From NCBI GenBank assembly GCA_023410535.1, contig JAEYPR010000019.1, positions 62,001 through 126,000 of the forward strand: a stretch of DNA of 64,000 nucleotides, written 5' to 3'. Numbering within the stretch: position 1 is the first letter of the stretch; each line of letters opens with the position of its first letter. Shown here one piece after another: positions 1 to 8,145 of this stretch. The DNA comes from Bacillota bacterium (GTDB lineage Bacteria > Bacillota > UBA4882 > UBA8346). Made by a program: the position numbers and the translations under genes. The notes under the pieces were generated by a model. The model did not search any database. It was not told where the DNA came from and saw only the letters and a list, made by a program, of their open reading frames with translations.

Positions 1-559
1 GGATCACTTTGGCCAAGTCTTCCAAAGACTTTCCACTGGCATCACCCGGCTTATATGTACCATAAGCGCTGGGAGGAATGGTAATTGTTTTGGCTACGCC
101 ATCCACAACAAGCGAAAAAGTATTATGATTGGCGCCAAAAGTGGCCTCAGTGAGAAAGTTGCTCGTTACTGAAGCGCCCACAGTCAGTGATGAAGAACTA
201 CTGTTCACTGCCGCGGTTGCCAATTGCGTCACATTCAAATTATAAGAACCGCTGGGCGAGTTCGGGGTGACAGTTGCCGAAACGGCTTGCGTGTTACTGC
301 TCGTCGCCTTACGGGTATTGTACGTTGTTTCTAATTTCAAATTGAACAATAAGTCTTGCAGACTGGACAATGCGGTATTTTGCTGCCGGTAAGCATCTTG
401 TTTCCAAAGTAATGTCTGCTCTTTTTGTTTGAGTTTGTTTAATGGCCCTTGTTTGGCTTTGAGCGTTTGAGAGATAATACTTTCAATGTCGAGCCCGGTT
501 CCCAAACCGGTCACCCGATTGACATTCATAATGCTTGAACTGCTAGTGCTACTTGCCAT
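1..559 (-). CDS. fliD: FliD, flagellar hook-associated protein 2 (C-terminus outside window)
   Basis: FliD caps the flagellar filament and helps flagellin subunits assemble at its tip. About 186 N-terminal residues are inside the window. They begin MASSTSSSSIMNVNRVTGLG and continue with TGLDIESII and a Lys/Gln-rich coiled stretch (LKAKQGPLNKLKQKEQ), which is the conserved FliD N-terminal D0 region. The ATG at 557-559 follows a GGAGG ribosome site by a suitable spacing. The gene lies downstream of flaG on the same strand, the usual fliD-flaG neighbourhood. The identification is firm, but the cap domains lie beyond position 1. Confidence 0.92.
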   Translation of the reverse strand, partial: MASSTSSSSIMNVNRVTGLGTGLDIESIISQTLKAKQGPLNKLKQKEQTLLWKQDAYRQQNTALSSLQDLLFNLKLETTYNTRKATSSNTQAVSATVTPNSPSGSYNLNVTQLATAAVNSSSSSLTVGASVTSNFLTEATFGANHNTFSLVVDGVAKTITIPPSAYGTYKPGDASGKSLEDLAKVI

Positions 560-677
560 CCTCATCAACCTCCATCCCCTCGCTAATTTTAAGCAAGGGA
601 ACCATTATCGATTCATAAAAACTCTCAAATCTACATCAACCTGCCCAGCTTACTCTGATAGCTGCTTGGATGATAAA

Positions 678-1037
678 TTACACTTTTTGATCCACAAAAA
701 TGCCCCACATCTCGTACATCTTGGTTACCATTTGAACAATTTCTTCAGCAGGGATTTGTTTAAGTTTTTCACCGGTTTTGTTATCAATCACTTCAATGAT
801 ATCGATACGCGTTGCCTTGTCCTCGTGGTATTTAAACCCGATATCGACTACATTCATCAATTCATTGGCAACCTCAACCGCATTGTTGATTTTTTTTTGT
901 TTGGAGATCTGATCAGTGTTTTGATTGTCATAGGTCAATTTTAAATCTTGGTTATTCAAGCCGAATTCCTTAGGCAGCTTCCTTGCCGCAAGGGCTTGAT
1001 TGTTGGTGGAATCAGAAATGGGAGAAATTCGCATCAT
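678..1037 (-). CDS. flaG: FlaG family flagellar protein
   Basis: FlaG proteins are small factors encoded beside flagellin and fliD that influence filament length; their mechanism is poorly defined. The 119-aa product has a variable N-terminus, then the family core: a helix (INNAVEVANELMN), the strand pair FKYHEDKATRIDIIEVID, and the ending GEKLKQIPAEEIVQMV. I chose the ATG at 1035-1037 because AAGGAGG at 1046-1052 sits 8 bases upstream. A GTG nine bases earlier would overlap that ribosome site. The gene is between the 116-aa flagellar-locus gene and fliD, and a sigma-28-like promoter lies about 40 bases upstream. Confidence 0.88.
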   Translation of the reverse strand: MMRISPISDSTNNQALAARKLPKEFGLNNQDLKLTYDNQNTDQISKQKKINNAVEVANELMNVVDIGFKYHEDKATRIDIIEVIDNKTGEKLKQIPAEEIVQMVTKMYEMWGIFVDQKV

Positions 1038-1078
1038 CCCCAACACCTCCTTGTTAAATAATTAATATTCCTTATTTA

Positions 1079-1106
1079 TTTTCGGCAGATACCGCTCGAA
1101 GATTAA
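1079..1106 (-). promoter_or_regulatory. Candidate sigma-28-type promoter for flaG-fliD
   Basis: On the minus strand a -10 like GCCGAAAA (1079-1086) follows TTAA (1103-1106) with a 16-base spacer. The known sigma-D/FliA consensus is TAAA-N15-GCCGATAA. The -10 matches 7 of 8; the -35 is weak. The three other candidates in this window share the 16-base spacing. Confidence 0.5.
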
Positions 1107-1140
1107 GAGAAATTTCCATAATTTATCGAAAAAACACTTA

Positions 1141-1491
1141 TTAATTGATAACTGTATTGGAGATCTTAAACTCAATTAAGGCAGCTGGCAGATCATAACG
1201 AAAAATAGAATGAATTTGAAGAGCATCATTTCTTTCCATCGCCTCCATCAACTCGGGGAGAAGTTTTTTAAAGCCGTTAAGCTGAATCTCGGTTAACATT
1301 CCAAATCGAACCAAACCTTCCGCGGTTTCATAAATCCAATTCAGCCCCTCGACGATGGCCGGTAAAACAATCTGTAACGGGACTAGCTCATTTTCTTGTA
1401 AATCGTCACAGATATGCCGAATCACACCTAACGTCTTATCCAAATAGTCATTATATCGTAAAACTGTCTGATTTAATTCATGTTTGGTCAC
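1141..1491 (-). CDS. Small protein of the flagellar locus, function unknown
   Basis: I do not recognise a family for this 116-aa product. It looks soluble and mostly helical, rich in Leu, Glu and Ile, with no signal peptide, membrane segment or cysteine motif apart from one Cys. Lines such as YDYLDKTLGVI-type helices and LLPELMEAMERNDALQ suggest a helical bundle, as in small flagellar chaperones such as FliS or FliT, but no diagnostic motif supports that. The GTG start at 1489-1491 has an AAAGGA ribosome site about 10 bases upstream. It sits between flagellin and flaG and has its own sigma-28-like promoter, so a role in flagellin export, folding or regulation is a fair inference. Confidence 0.6.
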   Translation of the reverse strand: MTKHELNQTVLRYNDYLDKTLGVIRHICDDLQENELVPLQIVLPAIVEGLNWIYETAEGLVRFGMLTEIQLNGFKKLLPELMEAMERNDALQIHSIFRYDLPAALIEFKISNTVIN

Positions 1492-1532
1492 GATCCGTTC
1501 ATCCTTTCCCGGTGTAAAGTGCTGATGATTGA

Positions 1533-1560
1533 TCTTCGGTTGTTTGAAACGAAACCTTTA
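1533..1560 (-). promoter_or_regulatory. Candidate sigma-28-type promoter for the 116-aa gene
   Basis: TAAA (1557-1560), a 16-base spacer and ACCGAAGA (1533-1540) are read on the minus strand, resembling TAAA-N15-GCCGATAA. It lies about 40 bases upstream of the GTG start and just after the flagellin terminator, so the gene need not rely on read-through. Confidence 0.6.
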
Positions 1561-1584
1561 ATCGTCAACCAAGTCATGAAAACC

Positions 1585-1610
1585 AAAAGGCCCTTCCGTT
1601 AGGAAGGGCC
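1585..1610 (-). terminator. Terminator of flagellin
   Basis: A perfect 9-bp stem GGCCCTTCC/GGAAGGGCC with a 4-base loop is followed on the minus strand by TTTT. It lies 20 bases after the flagellin stop. Confidence 0.85.
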
Positions 1611-1629
1611 CAGTTGGATTGGATTATGA

Positions 1630-3168
1630 TTAACCTTGTAATAATTGGAGTACGGATTGAGGTTTTTGATTGGCTTGAGCCAACATTGCTTGGCTGGCTT
1701 GGCTCAAGATGTTCATCTTGGTGTACTCCATCATCTCGGAAGCCATATCGACGTCGCGGATGCGGCTTTCAGATGCGGTCATGTTTTCGGAAGCAACACC
1801 TAAGTTGTTGATGGTATGCTCTAAACGGTTTTGAACAGCGCCGAGACTGGACCGTTGTGAAGAGACGCGGCTAATCGCTTTGTCGATAATGGTAGTTGCT
1901 TGAGCAGCGGATTTGCGGTCGGTGACCAAGATGCTGTCTACACCCAACGCAGCCGATCCCATATTACCAATTGAAGCATTCATGGTCTGACCTTCATTGG
2001 CGCCGATCTGGAAGGTTTGAGATTTGTCAACGATATTAATAGTGGTGGTATAGGTACCGCCAGCAGAAGCAAAGGAGAACGCGGTTCCATCCGTTACATC
2101 GATATCGGCATTCGTGTCAAACCGGACATCCACATTGCTATCGATTACACCAACTAACAGATTACCCTGCACAGAAGCGGTAGCTGTCTTATCACCAGAT
2201 ACTTCAACTGAGAAAGTGGTTTCTACCGAAGCAGTAGTGGTCGTAAAGCCAAGAGCATTGGTAAGTGATTCGTCACCAACGATATTGATCTCGCCCGCTT
2301 TACCAGTTACAGCGGAATTAATGGTGAATTGACCAGTGGTCGCGCTATAAGAGACAAAGTTGGCACTGGCAGCAAGATCATCATCAATCTCGCCTTGTTT
2401 GAGACCATCACGAATCGCGTCATTCAACTTGGTCGCCACACCAGCCAAATCGTCACTGGCGTATAATTGAATGGAAGTTTTCGTGCCATCCCCTTGGATT
2501 AGGGTCAAGGTTTGCGGTTGGTCAAATAATTTTTTACCGTTAACAGTGAAAGCGCCAACTTTATCCAACGTGGTATCAGCATCTGCAGGCGTGCCGGTAT
2601 CTCCATCCGTTAAAATGCTGGATTTTTGGACTTGGCCTTGTCCTGCGGTAGCGGTAATCGTTAAAGTAAAGTTGGTTTTGGTTGCATCTTCCACAGCGCC
2701 ACGCATAAACACTTGGGTGCTTGATTTGTCGGTAGAAACCAACGCGGAAGCGCTGCCGTCAAGCAGATTCTTATTGTTAAAGCTGGTAGTAGTGGCAATC
2801 CGATCGATCTCGCTTTTCAGTTGATCGATCTCTTTTTGCATCTCCATCCGGTCATTCGCGGTGTAGGTATCGTTCGATGCTTGGTTTGACAATTCGCGCA
2901 TCCGGTCAAGGATCGAATGGGTTTCAGTCAATGCACCTTCAGCAGTTTGAATCAGCGAAATCGCATCTTGGGAGTTCCGGGTAGCTTGGTTTAAACCTCT
3001 GATCTGACCCCGCATGGTTTCAGAAATTGCAAGACCCGCAGCGTCATCGGCAGCGCGGTTGATCCGCAAACCGGATGACAGTTTCTCCATGGATTTGGTC
3101 TGGGTTTCACCCGCAGCAATATTGTTGCGGTATGCAGCCAGCGCCGGAAGATTGTGATTAATTCTCAT
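1630..3168 (-). CDS. fliC: Flagellin
   Basis: This is the filament subunit, 512 aa. The N-terminal D0/D1 region is classical: MRINHNLPALAAYRNN, then KLSSGLRINRAADDAAGLAI and the RELSNQASNDT segment. The C-terminal D1/D0 region is also present: SSLGAVQNRLEHTINNL, then ESRIRDVDMASEMM and a coiled ending LLQG. The middle, roughly residues 150-420, is a long variable region rich in Thr, Ser, Asp and Ala, with many sites that could carry O-linked sugars. The chosen ATG (3166-3168) has AGGAGG upstream. A longer reading frame to 3297 runs through the structured leader and is not flagellin-like. The 18-gene sugar cluster directly upstream suggests the protein is glycosylated. Confidence 0.97.
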   Translation of the reverse strand: MRINHNLPALAAYRNNIAAGETQTKSMEKLSSGLRINRAADDAAGLAISETMRGQIRGLNQATRNSQDAISLIQTAEGALTETHSILDRMRELSNQASNDTYTANDRMEMQKEIDQLKSEIDRIATTTSFNNKNLLDGSASALVSTDKSSTQVFMRGAVEDATKTNFTLTITATAGQGQVQKSSILTDGDTGTPADADTTLDKVGAFTVNGKKLFDQPQTLTLIQGDGTKTSIQLYASDDLAGVATKLNDAIRDGLKQGEIDDDLAASANFVSYSATTGQFTINSAVTGKAGEINIVGDESLTNALGFTTTTASVETTFSVEVSGDKTATASVQGNLLVGVIDSNVDVRFDTNADIDVTDGTAFSFASAGGTYTTTINIVDKSQTFQIGANEGQTMNASIGNMGSAALGVDSILVTDRKSAAQATTIIDKAISRVSSQRSSLGAVQNRLEHTINNLGVASENMTASESRIRDVDMASEMMEYTKMNILSQASQAMLAQANQKPQSVLQLLQG

Positions 3169-3207
3169 TTGGAACTTCCTCCTTGAAATTTTAATATAAT
3201 TTCTTCT

Positions 3208-3286
3208 TTTCCCTCCCGCTCCGGTCGGCCGCCCTGAGGGTCGGGAAACAGCTACCGTCTTTTGATCATCCTGATCACGGGACGGC
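3208..3286 (-). promoter_or_regulatory. Structured flagellin mRNA leader with CsrA-like hairpin
   Basis: The leader between the promoter and the flagellin start folds in two parts. First comes an outer stem (3254-3259 with 3281-3286) enclosing a 5-bp hairpin UGAUC/GAUCA (3263-3267 with 3273-3277) whose loop is AGGAU. A GGA in a hairpin loop, in the context CAGGAUG, matches the known CsrA site. Second, UUUCCC/GGGAAA (3243-3248 with 3208-3213) brackets a GC-rich segment. The ribosome site itself reads CAAGGAGGAAG and so carries another GGA. This recalls the two-site CsrA control of hag in Bacillus subtilis. CsrA and FliW are not in the window. Confidence 0.5.
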
Positions 3287-3302
3287 TTACCCTTCACTAT
3301 AT

Positions 3303-3330
3303 GTTTCGTACTGGATCCCCAAAAACTTTA
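3303..3330 (-). promoter_or_regulatory. Sigma-28-type promoter of flagellin
   Basis: On the minus strand TAAAGTTTTT (3321-3330) is followed, 16 bases after its TAAA, by TACGAAAC (3303-3310). The -35 is identical to that of well-known flagellin promoters; the -10 keeps the central CGA. The leader would be about 130 bases. Confidence 0.65.
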
Positions 3331-3393
3331 TAGTATTTTCTAATATTTTTCTAATAATTCCAATCGATTAGTTTATGTAGCACTGTACCCAAT

Positions 3394-3438
3394 AAAAAAG
3401 CCTCTGGAAAGCAATGATGCGCTTTTTCCATAGAGGCT
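3394..3438 (-). terminator. Terminator at the end of the sugar cluster
   Basis: AGCCTCT pairs with AGAGGCT, extended by GGAAA/TTTCC, followed on the minus strand by TTTTT. It lies just after the cytidylyltransferase stop and separates the sugar cluster from the flagellin promoter. Confidence 0.8.
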
Positions 3439-3454
3439 CTTACCGGAAATTTTG

Positions 3455-4273
3455 TTATACTGCTTCTTTTGAATACTCTTCTTCTCCTCGTTCTCTTTCC
3501 CAGACCATCCATGGCGCGTTGCCACTTTGATACATGTCTTCGAGCGCTCCTTTGTCGCGTTGCGTATCCATGCATTTCCAAAATCCTTGATATTTGTATG
3601 CTGCGAGCGCTCCATCCCGGGCCAGATTTTCAAGGGGTTCGCGTTCAAAGATGGTGCACTCATTGTTACTAATATAATTAAAGACTTGCGGTTCAAGAAC
3701 CATAAATCCGGCATTGATCCAACCGGCATCTTCAGCGGCTTTTTCACGGAAACTAGTAATTTCATTGTCACCATTAATATCCAGAACGCCATAACGACCG
3801 CTTGGTTGCACTGCCGTCATTGTCGCCAGCTTTTTCTGAGCTTTATGATACTTCAGCAATTCTTTGATATTAATATCGCTGACACCATCGCCATAGGTCA
3901 TAAAGAACGATTCGTTTCCGATATATTTTTGCACCGCTTTAATCCGTCCACCGGTTTGAGTATGAAGCCCTGTATCCACTAAGGTTACCCGCCACGGTTC
4001 AGCGACGTTGCTATGAACGGTCATACTGTTCTCTTTTGAAAAGTCAAACGTCACATCGGACATATGCAAGTAATAATCGGCAAAGAATTCTTTGATTTTA
4101 TACCCTTTATAGCCTAAACAGATTACAAAATCGTTGAACCCGTAATGAGAATATAATTTCATAATATGCCACAATATCGGTTTTTCGCCAATCTCAATCA
4201 TTGGCTTTGGTTTCAAATGAGACTCCTCACTAATTCGGGTTCCGAGCCCTCCCGCTAAAATTACTGTTTTCAT
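3455..4273 (-). CDS. rfbF: Glucose-1-phosphate cytidylyltransferase
   Basis: The enzyme joins CTP and glucose-1-phosphate to give CDP-glucose, the entry to CDP-6-deoxy and dideoxy sugars. The 272-aa product starts MKTVILAGGLGTRISEES, the nucleotidyltransferase signature, followed by KPKPMIEIGEKPILWHIM and later TYGDGVSDI with the metal-binding Asp. Length agrees with the RfbF family (about 257 aa). The start at 4271-4273 is the second of two adjacent ATGs, 6 bases after AGGGTG, and follows the upstream stop by 5 bases. It is the last gene of the cluster. The usual partners, CDP-glucose 4,6-dehydratase and RfbH, are not in the window, so the final sugar is unknown. Confidence 0.9.
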   Translation of the reverse strand: MKTVILAGGLGTRISEESHLKPKPMIEIGEKPILWHIMKLYSHYGFNDFVICLGYKGYKIKEFFADYYLHMSDVTFDFSKENSMTVHSNVAEPWRVTLVDTGLHTQTGGRIKAVQKYIGNESFFMTYGDGVSDINIKELLKYHKAQKKLATMTAVQPSGRYGVLDINGDNEITSFREKAAEDAGWINAGFMVLEPQVFNYISNNECTIFEREPLENLARDGALAAYKYQGFWKCMDTQRDKGALEDMYQSGNAPWMVWERERGEEEYSKEAV

Positions 4274-4278
4274 CATTA

Positions 4279-5838
4279 TCACCCTATCTTCCTTGATTGA
4301 TCTTGTTTTATTTTGTCGAGACACCGGTAGAGTTCTGTTTTATCCTGCATTGCTAGATTATCGGCAAATTGATACCAATCGTCTAATTCAGGGTTTGCGA
4401 TTGGGTCATGCTTATCTTGGAGAACTACTTGCTTACTCTTATCCCACAAGTCTCCAAAATCAGCTAGTGAATTGCATCTATTAATTCCATCAAAACCAGC
4501 GTTTTTGATTGCCGAAGCGATAGGGTTGACCAAAATCGCATCATTTCCCATTGCCGACCATTCAAGACGATAAAGCACTCCCGGATTGAGAATCATCTTT
4601 TTAAGACGATCAGTGAAATCAGCCTTAATTTCAAGATTAGAATTGAGAACCGCCATAAAGAGCCAGTCCCGTTTTGTTATCTGCCCAACTGCTTTATGAA
4701 ATGTCCATCCCCATTTATCCTTGATTGCAGTTGTCACTGTCACATTAGACAGTAATTCCATCTCCGCTAAGGTATGATTAACCACTTCGCTGACGATTAA
4801 AATAACATTATCAAAAAGTTTGAATAATTGAAATAGTTGGGCGTTTAATAAAACCGGTTCCACCGGATCATCACAAAACAATACTGCATCAATGGTTTTA
4901 GGGTTTAAAGCAGTATTAGATTTTGAAATTCGCTTTGCATAGTCCGGTAGATAACGGTCGATCGTGTCCGGCATATCACCTCCATCGATCTTTGGATTTT
5001 GCATATTTAAAATGTTAACCTTACCATTTCTAACTTTCGGGCTACCAAGTTTTTTTAGCCGTTCAAACATTTCGGGAGAGACATCGTCGATTTCTTCACT
5101 TGATAATCGCCCGCAGTTTAAAAGGGCTCCGGCACAAACTTCACACCAATCCAATTGATATCCAAAATCCTTAGGTTCCCGTTTCCACCATCCCGGTTCA
5201 ATGGGCCAACCTCCAGGCCCATCCAACAACATGTCCAACGATCCGGCAACTTCACAAAAAAAAGCGCCTTTTGGTGTAATTGAAGCACTCCACATATTCT
5301 GAATCCAACATTTATCCCGTAACGGAATCCATTCTTCATCCGAGATTCCCAACTCCTTACGGCTTGCCAGTAAAGGCTGATGTAAGCTTGGATTTTGATG
5401 ATCATTTACTAACTGATAATTAAACGTATCCTGAATCATCTCAAAATGCTCATAATATTTGCGAGTTAGCGAAGTTAATAACAAGAATCCCTTGCGATGA
5501 TTTAAGGCTTCGCTATAGAAGAAATTCTTATCTCGCATATAATCAACAAAGTTGGTAAGTGGTTTCCGGGTTGCCGCTAACTTAATGGGGATCGGGTATT
5601 TATCATTGATATATTTGACAAATTGTTCAAATTGCGGATGAAGTGTCGGCTCACCACCCATGATACCAATGGTTTTCCCAAAATCCAGTAAAGAGTCGAC
5701 GGCTCTTTTAAAGGTCTCAAAATTCATAAAAAAGGGTTCACGATGATGACCGCAAAACCGAGTACAATTGGAGCAGCGGTGAACACAGGCGTTGGTGATA
5801 TCAATCTCAATAATCCGCATATCTTTTGGGGAACGCAC
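4279..5838 (-). CDS. Radical SAM protein with extra C-terminal domain
   Basis: The 519-aa product has a radical SAM N-terminal domain. C-VHR-C-SN-C (CxxxCxxC, residues 18-25) binds the iron-sulfur cluster, and MGGEPTLHPQF is the GGEP motif for SAM. Further cysteines at about residues 177, 195, 233, 236 and 243 suggest a SPASM-like auxiliary site. The C-terminal half (about 310-519) is different and looks like an alpha/beta fold with the features IDAVLFCDDPVEPVLL and DWLFMAVLNSNLEI, perhaps a glycosyltransferase-like domain, though I see no safe signature. The substrate is unknown. The GTG at 5836-5838 has AAAGGAGG about 10 bases upstream. It lacks the Rossmann-like module found in the other two radical SAM proteins of the cluster. 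Confidence 0.75.
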   Translation of the reverse strand: MRSPKDMRIIEIDITNACVHRCSNCTRFCGHHREPFFMNFETFKRAVDSLLDFGKTIGIMGGEPTLHPQFEQFVKYINDKYPIPIKLAATRKPLTNFVDYMRDKNFFYSEALNHRKGFLLLTSLTRKYYEHFEMIQDTFNYQLVNDHQNPSLHQPLLASRKELGISDEEWIPLRDKCWIQNMWSASITPKGAFFCEVAGSLDMLLDGPGGWPIEPGWWKREPKDFGYQLDWCEVCAGALLNCGRLSSEEIDDVSPEMFERLKKLGSPKVRNGKVNILNMQNPKIDGGDMPDTIDRYLPDYAKRISKSNTALNPKTIDAVLFCDDPVEPVLLNAQLFQLFKLFDNVILIVSEVVNHTLAEMELLSNVTVTTAIKDKWGWTFHKAVGQITKRDWLFMAVLNSNLEIKADFTDRLKKMILNPGVLYRLEWSAMGNDAILVNPIASAIKNAGFDGINRCNSLADFGDLWDKSKQVVLQDKHDPIANPELDDWYQFADNLAMQDKTELYRCLDKIKQDQSRKIG

Positions 5839-5877
5839 GATTTAAAATCCTCCTTTAAAAATCACCATGTTATCATG

Positions 5878-6813
5878 TTATAAGGATAAGTGTTCTTGCA
5901 TAAGTTTTTGTTCCCGGTCCGTAATAAATGGCGAACTGGTAAATTCACGAGAATTTTGACGAAGCTCGTTTATCATAAAAGCATATTGTTGCTCACAGTC
6001 ATCACATTGATAACTTTTGATTTTCTCACACATAGAGATCATATAAGACCATTGTGAATATCTAGCTCTAGCAGTAATAGAAGGTACTTTCTCAGATAGA
6101 TATTTTGCTCGTTCCTGATACATCGTAAGATATTCCTCTAATAAGCGTGGGGATAAACGATTATTTTGGATAAAACCAGTCATATTACTATTATGTTTGG
6201 TGAAGCGATATAGCGGTCTCCCCTGGGCAGCTATTTTATTCGCGTTGGCAAATACTTTATAAATGACATGAATGTCGTCGACCAAGACTCCATCAATAAA
6301 TCGGATATCCTGAAACAACTGTTTTCTAAATAACTTGGTCGGCGGCGCCACATTATATTTCTCACGTTTAAGAAGTTCATCAAGGCCTTTCTCTTTATCT
6401 AAAACCATTAATTCATCAAAAATGAAATACGGTTCTAAATGATCTCCAAAATCATTCCAACTTCCGCAGAGAGCAATATCGGCCTGATACTCACAAGCCA
6501 GTCCCCATAGATGCGAGAGCAGGTCGGGTTCGCAAAAATCATCATCATCGACGATGGTAATATATTCCCCTGTAGCCGCGTCCAATCCAGCATTTCGGCC
6601 TTGCGGGGCTCCATTGTTTTGAAGAATCGTAACTAATTTAATTCTACGTTCTTTGGTTGCATAAGACTGGCAAAGCGCGGCGGTATCATCAGTGGAGCCA
6701 TTATTAACGAGTACTAATTCGAAATCGGTAAAGGTTTGCGATAGCACACTTTCTAAGGCCCGCGAAAGATAGCCCATCCGATTATAGGTAACGAGTATAA
6801 CGCTGATCTTCAC
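5878..6813 (-). CDS. Family 2 glycosyltransferase
   Basis: A GT-A fold glycosyltransferase of about 311 aa. It starts MKISVILVTYNRMGYLSRAL, continues with VLVNNGSTDDTA, and carries the metal/nucleotide-binding acid run VDDDDFCEPD around residue 93. No membrane segments are seen, so it works in the cytoplasm. I chose the GTG at 6811-6813 because AAGGGG lies 8 bases before it; the GTG nine bases earlier would overlap that site. It follows the preceding glycosyltransferase by 13 bases, so the two are surely co-transcribed. Donor and acceptor sugars cannot be told from sequence. Confidence 0.88.
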   Translation of the reverse strand: MKISVILVTYNRMGYLSRALESVLSQTFTDFELVLVNNGSTDDTAALCQSYATKERRIKLVTILQNNGAPQGRNAGLDAATGEYITIVDDDDFCEPDLLSHLWGLACEYQADIALCGSWNDFGDHLEPYFIFDELMVLDKEKGLDELLKREKYNVAPPTKLFRKQLFQDIRFIDGVLVDDIHVIYKVFANANKIAAQGRPLYRFTKHNSNMTGFIQNNRLSPRLLEEYLTMYQERAKYLSEKVPSITARARYSQWSYMISMCEKIKSYQCDDCEQQYAFMINELRQNSREFTSSPFITDREQKLMQEHLSL

Positions 6814-6826
6814 CAGCTTCACCCCT

Positions 6827-8131
6827 TTATTTTTTGATGATAATTTGTTTTTCGGGGAAACCCAAATCGAGTAGTTGTTTTTTTAAGATTGATGAAAGAT
6901 TTTCATACACTGTGGCAATTACCACTAGTGAATTATTGATTTTTTCCGGAGTAAACTCTTTAACAACGGTTGGAAGACTACAAGAAATATCAGTGATGAT
7001 ACTTCCGTTTTTATGTTGACTATTATCGAAGAAACCACAAACATTAATTCCTTCATTTTGAAGTCGCCTGGCAGTGTTTTCGCCACTATTTCCGGTTGGA
7101 AATACATAGATGTCGGTCTTATTGAATCCTTTGACAATTGCCACTGTTTGAGCCGCCTCATAAGTGCAATAAAGTTTAAGACCAACCTCTGCACCATAAC
7201 GACTTATAAAATCATAGAGATCATTAGGTTTGGATATCGCCTTGAGCGATCGAAACTTTTTGGACTCTTCAACCGTTTTCGCCAACTCACTCAATTCGTT
7301 TGAAGTTAAGCAGTCACATCCTGCAGCAAAAAGTTTCATCATAATTTTAATTCGCGAATAGATGAACCCATTCAGGATTGAGTCTTTCTTTATTTCATTT
7401 AGCATATAAATGATATTTAAAAAATACCCTTTAAAATGCTCATTAGTTATTGTGTTGGTTAATGCTTGATCACTACGCATGCGATACATATAAAATGGTT
7501 TATTATAGTAATAGATTGATTTCGCTCGTGTAAATAGGTTGATTACGAAAAGCTCGTCCGTCCCGACACCATCCTTTGTTTTCTTTTTAGTTACACCCAA
7601 TGGACTATTTTTCGCAAACAAAGACTTTTTAAAAATGTATCTCCAACTCATTCCATGAAAATTAGGTAACTTTGATATATAGGCAACCGCTCGTCGATAT
7701 GGTTGATCATTGACGCACTTTGGATCAACTTCGGCGTCTCTTAGATATCTCGCACCTTTTTCAGGCTTACATTCAAAACTGCCAAAGATTAAATCGGGAA
7801 TTTTCTCGTTGAATGTTTTAAAAATATCCGAATAACATCCCTTGGCAACATAATCATCGCCATCGATAAATTGACAATATACTCCTTTGGCTTCTTTAAA
7901 GCCGACCCGATGGGCGCGACCTAAAACACTGGGAGCTTCAAGACAGATGTAACGAATTTTATCATATTTTTGGGCATACCGTTCACAAATTTCCCCGCTA
8001 CTGTCGGTTGAAGCATTATTTACAAGAACAATTTCATACTCAGCTAAATCCTGGTCGAGAACACTGTCCAAACATTCCCCAATATATTTTTCAAGATTGT
8101 AAACTGTAATAATGATACTCAATAACGGCAT
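6827..8131 (-). CDS. Family 2 glycosyltransferase fused to the cluster's Rossmann-like module
   Basis: The 434-aa product has an N-terminal GT2 domain: MPLLSIIITVYNLEKYIG, VLVNNASTDSSGEI, and the acidic FIDGDDYV at about 100. The last 90 residues form a separate module: DIYVFPTGNSGENTARRL, then VCGFFDNSQHKNG, then a VVIAT strand. Its pattern (hydrophobic strand, G-N-S-G in place of G-A-G, then F-D-N with a following H-K-N-G) matches the N-terminal module of six other proteins here. This is the only one where the module is C-terminal. The ATG at 8129-8131 has AGAAGGGA 8 bases upstream; a longer frame would overlap the dehydrogenase gene. Confidence 0.85.
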   Translation of the reverse strand: MPLLSIIITVYNLEKYIGECLDSVLDQDLAEYEIVLVNNASTDSSGEICERYAQKYDKIRYICLEAPSVLGRAHRVGFKEAKGVYCQFIDGDDYVAKGCYSDIFKTFNEKIPDLIFGSFECKPEKGARYLRDAEVDPKCVNDQPYRRAVAYISKLPNFHGMSWRYIFKKSLFAKNSPLGVTKKKTKDGVGTDELFVINLFTRAKSIYYYNKPFYMYRMRSDQALTNTITNEHFKGYFLNIIYMLNEIKKDSILNGFIYSRIKIMMKLFAAGCDCLTSNELSELAKTVEESKKFRSLKAISKPNDLYDFISRYGAEVGLKLYCTYEAAQTVAIVKGFNKTDIYVFPTGNSGENTARRLQNEGINVCGFFDNSQHKNGSIITDISCSLPTVVKEFTPEKINNSLVVIATVYENLSSILKKQLLDLGFPEKQIIIKK

Positions 8132-8145
8132 TACGCTAATCCCTT

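Noticed and set aside
2114..2824. Open frames on the plus strand opposite flagellin
   Set aside because: They mirror the low-complexity Thr/Ala/Val coding of flagellin and have no ribosome site or family likeness.
3190..3300. Cyclic-di-GMP (GEMM-type) riboswitch in the flagellin leader
   Set aside because: The segment has GGTAGC, but the conserved GNRA loop, receptor and core bases of GEMM-I are missing.
3373..3792. Minus-strand frame overlapping rfbF in another phase
   Set aside because: A shadow of the cytidylyltransferase gene with no protein character.
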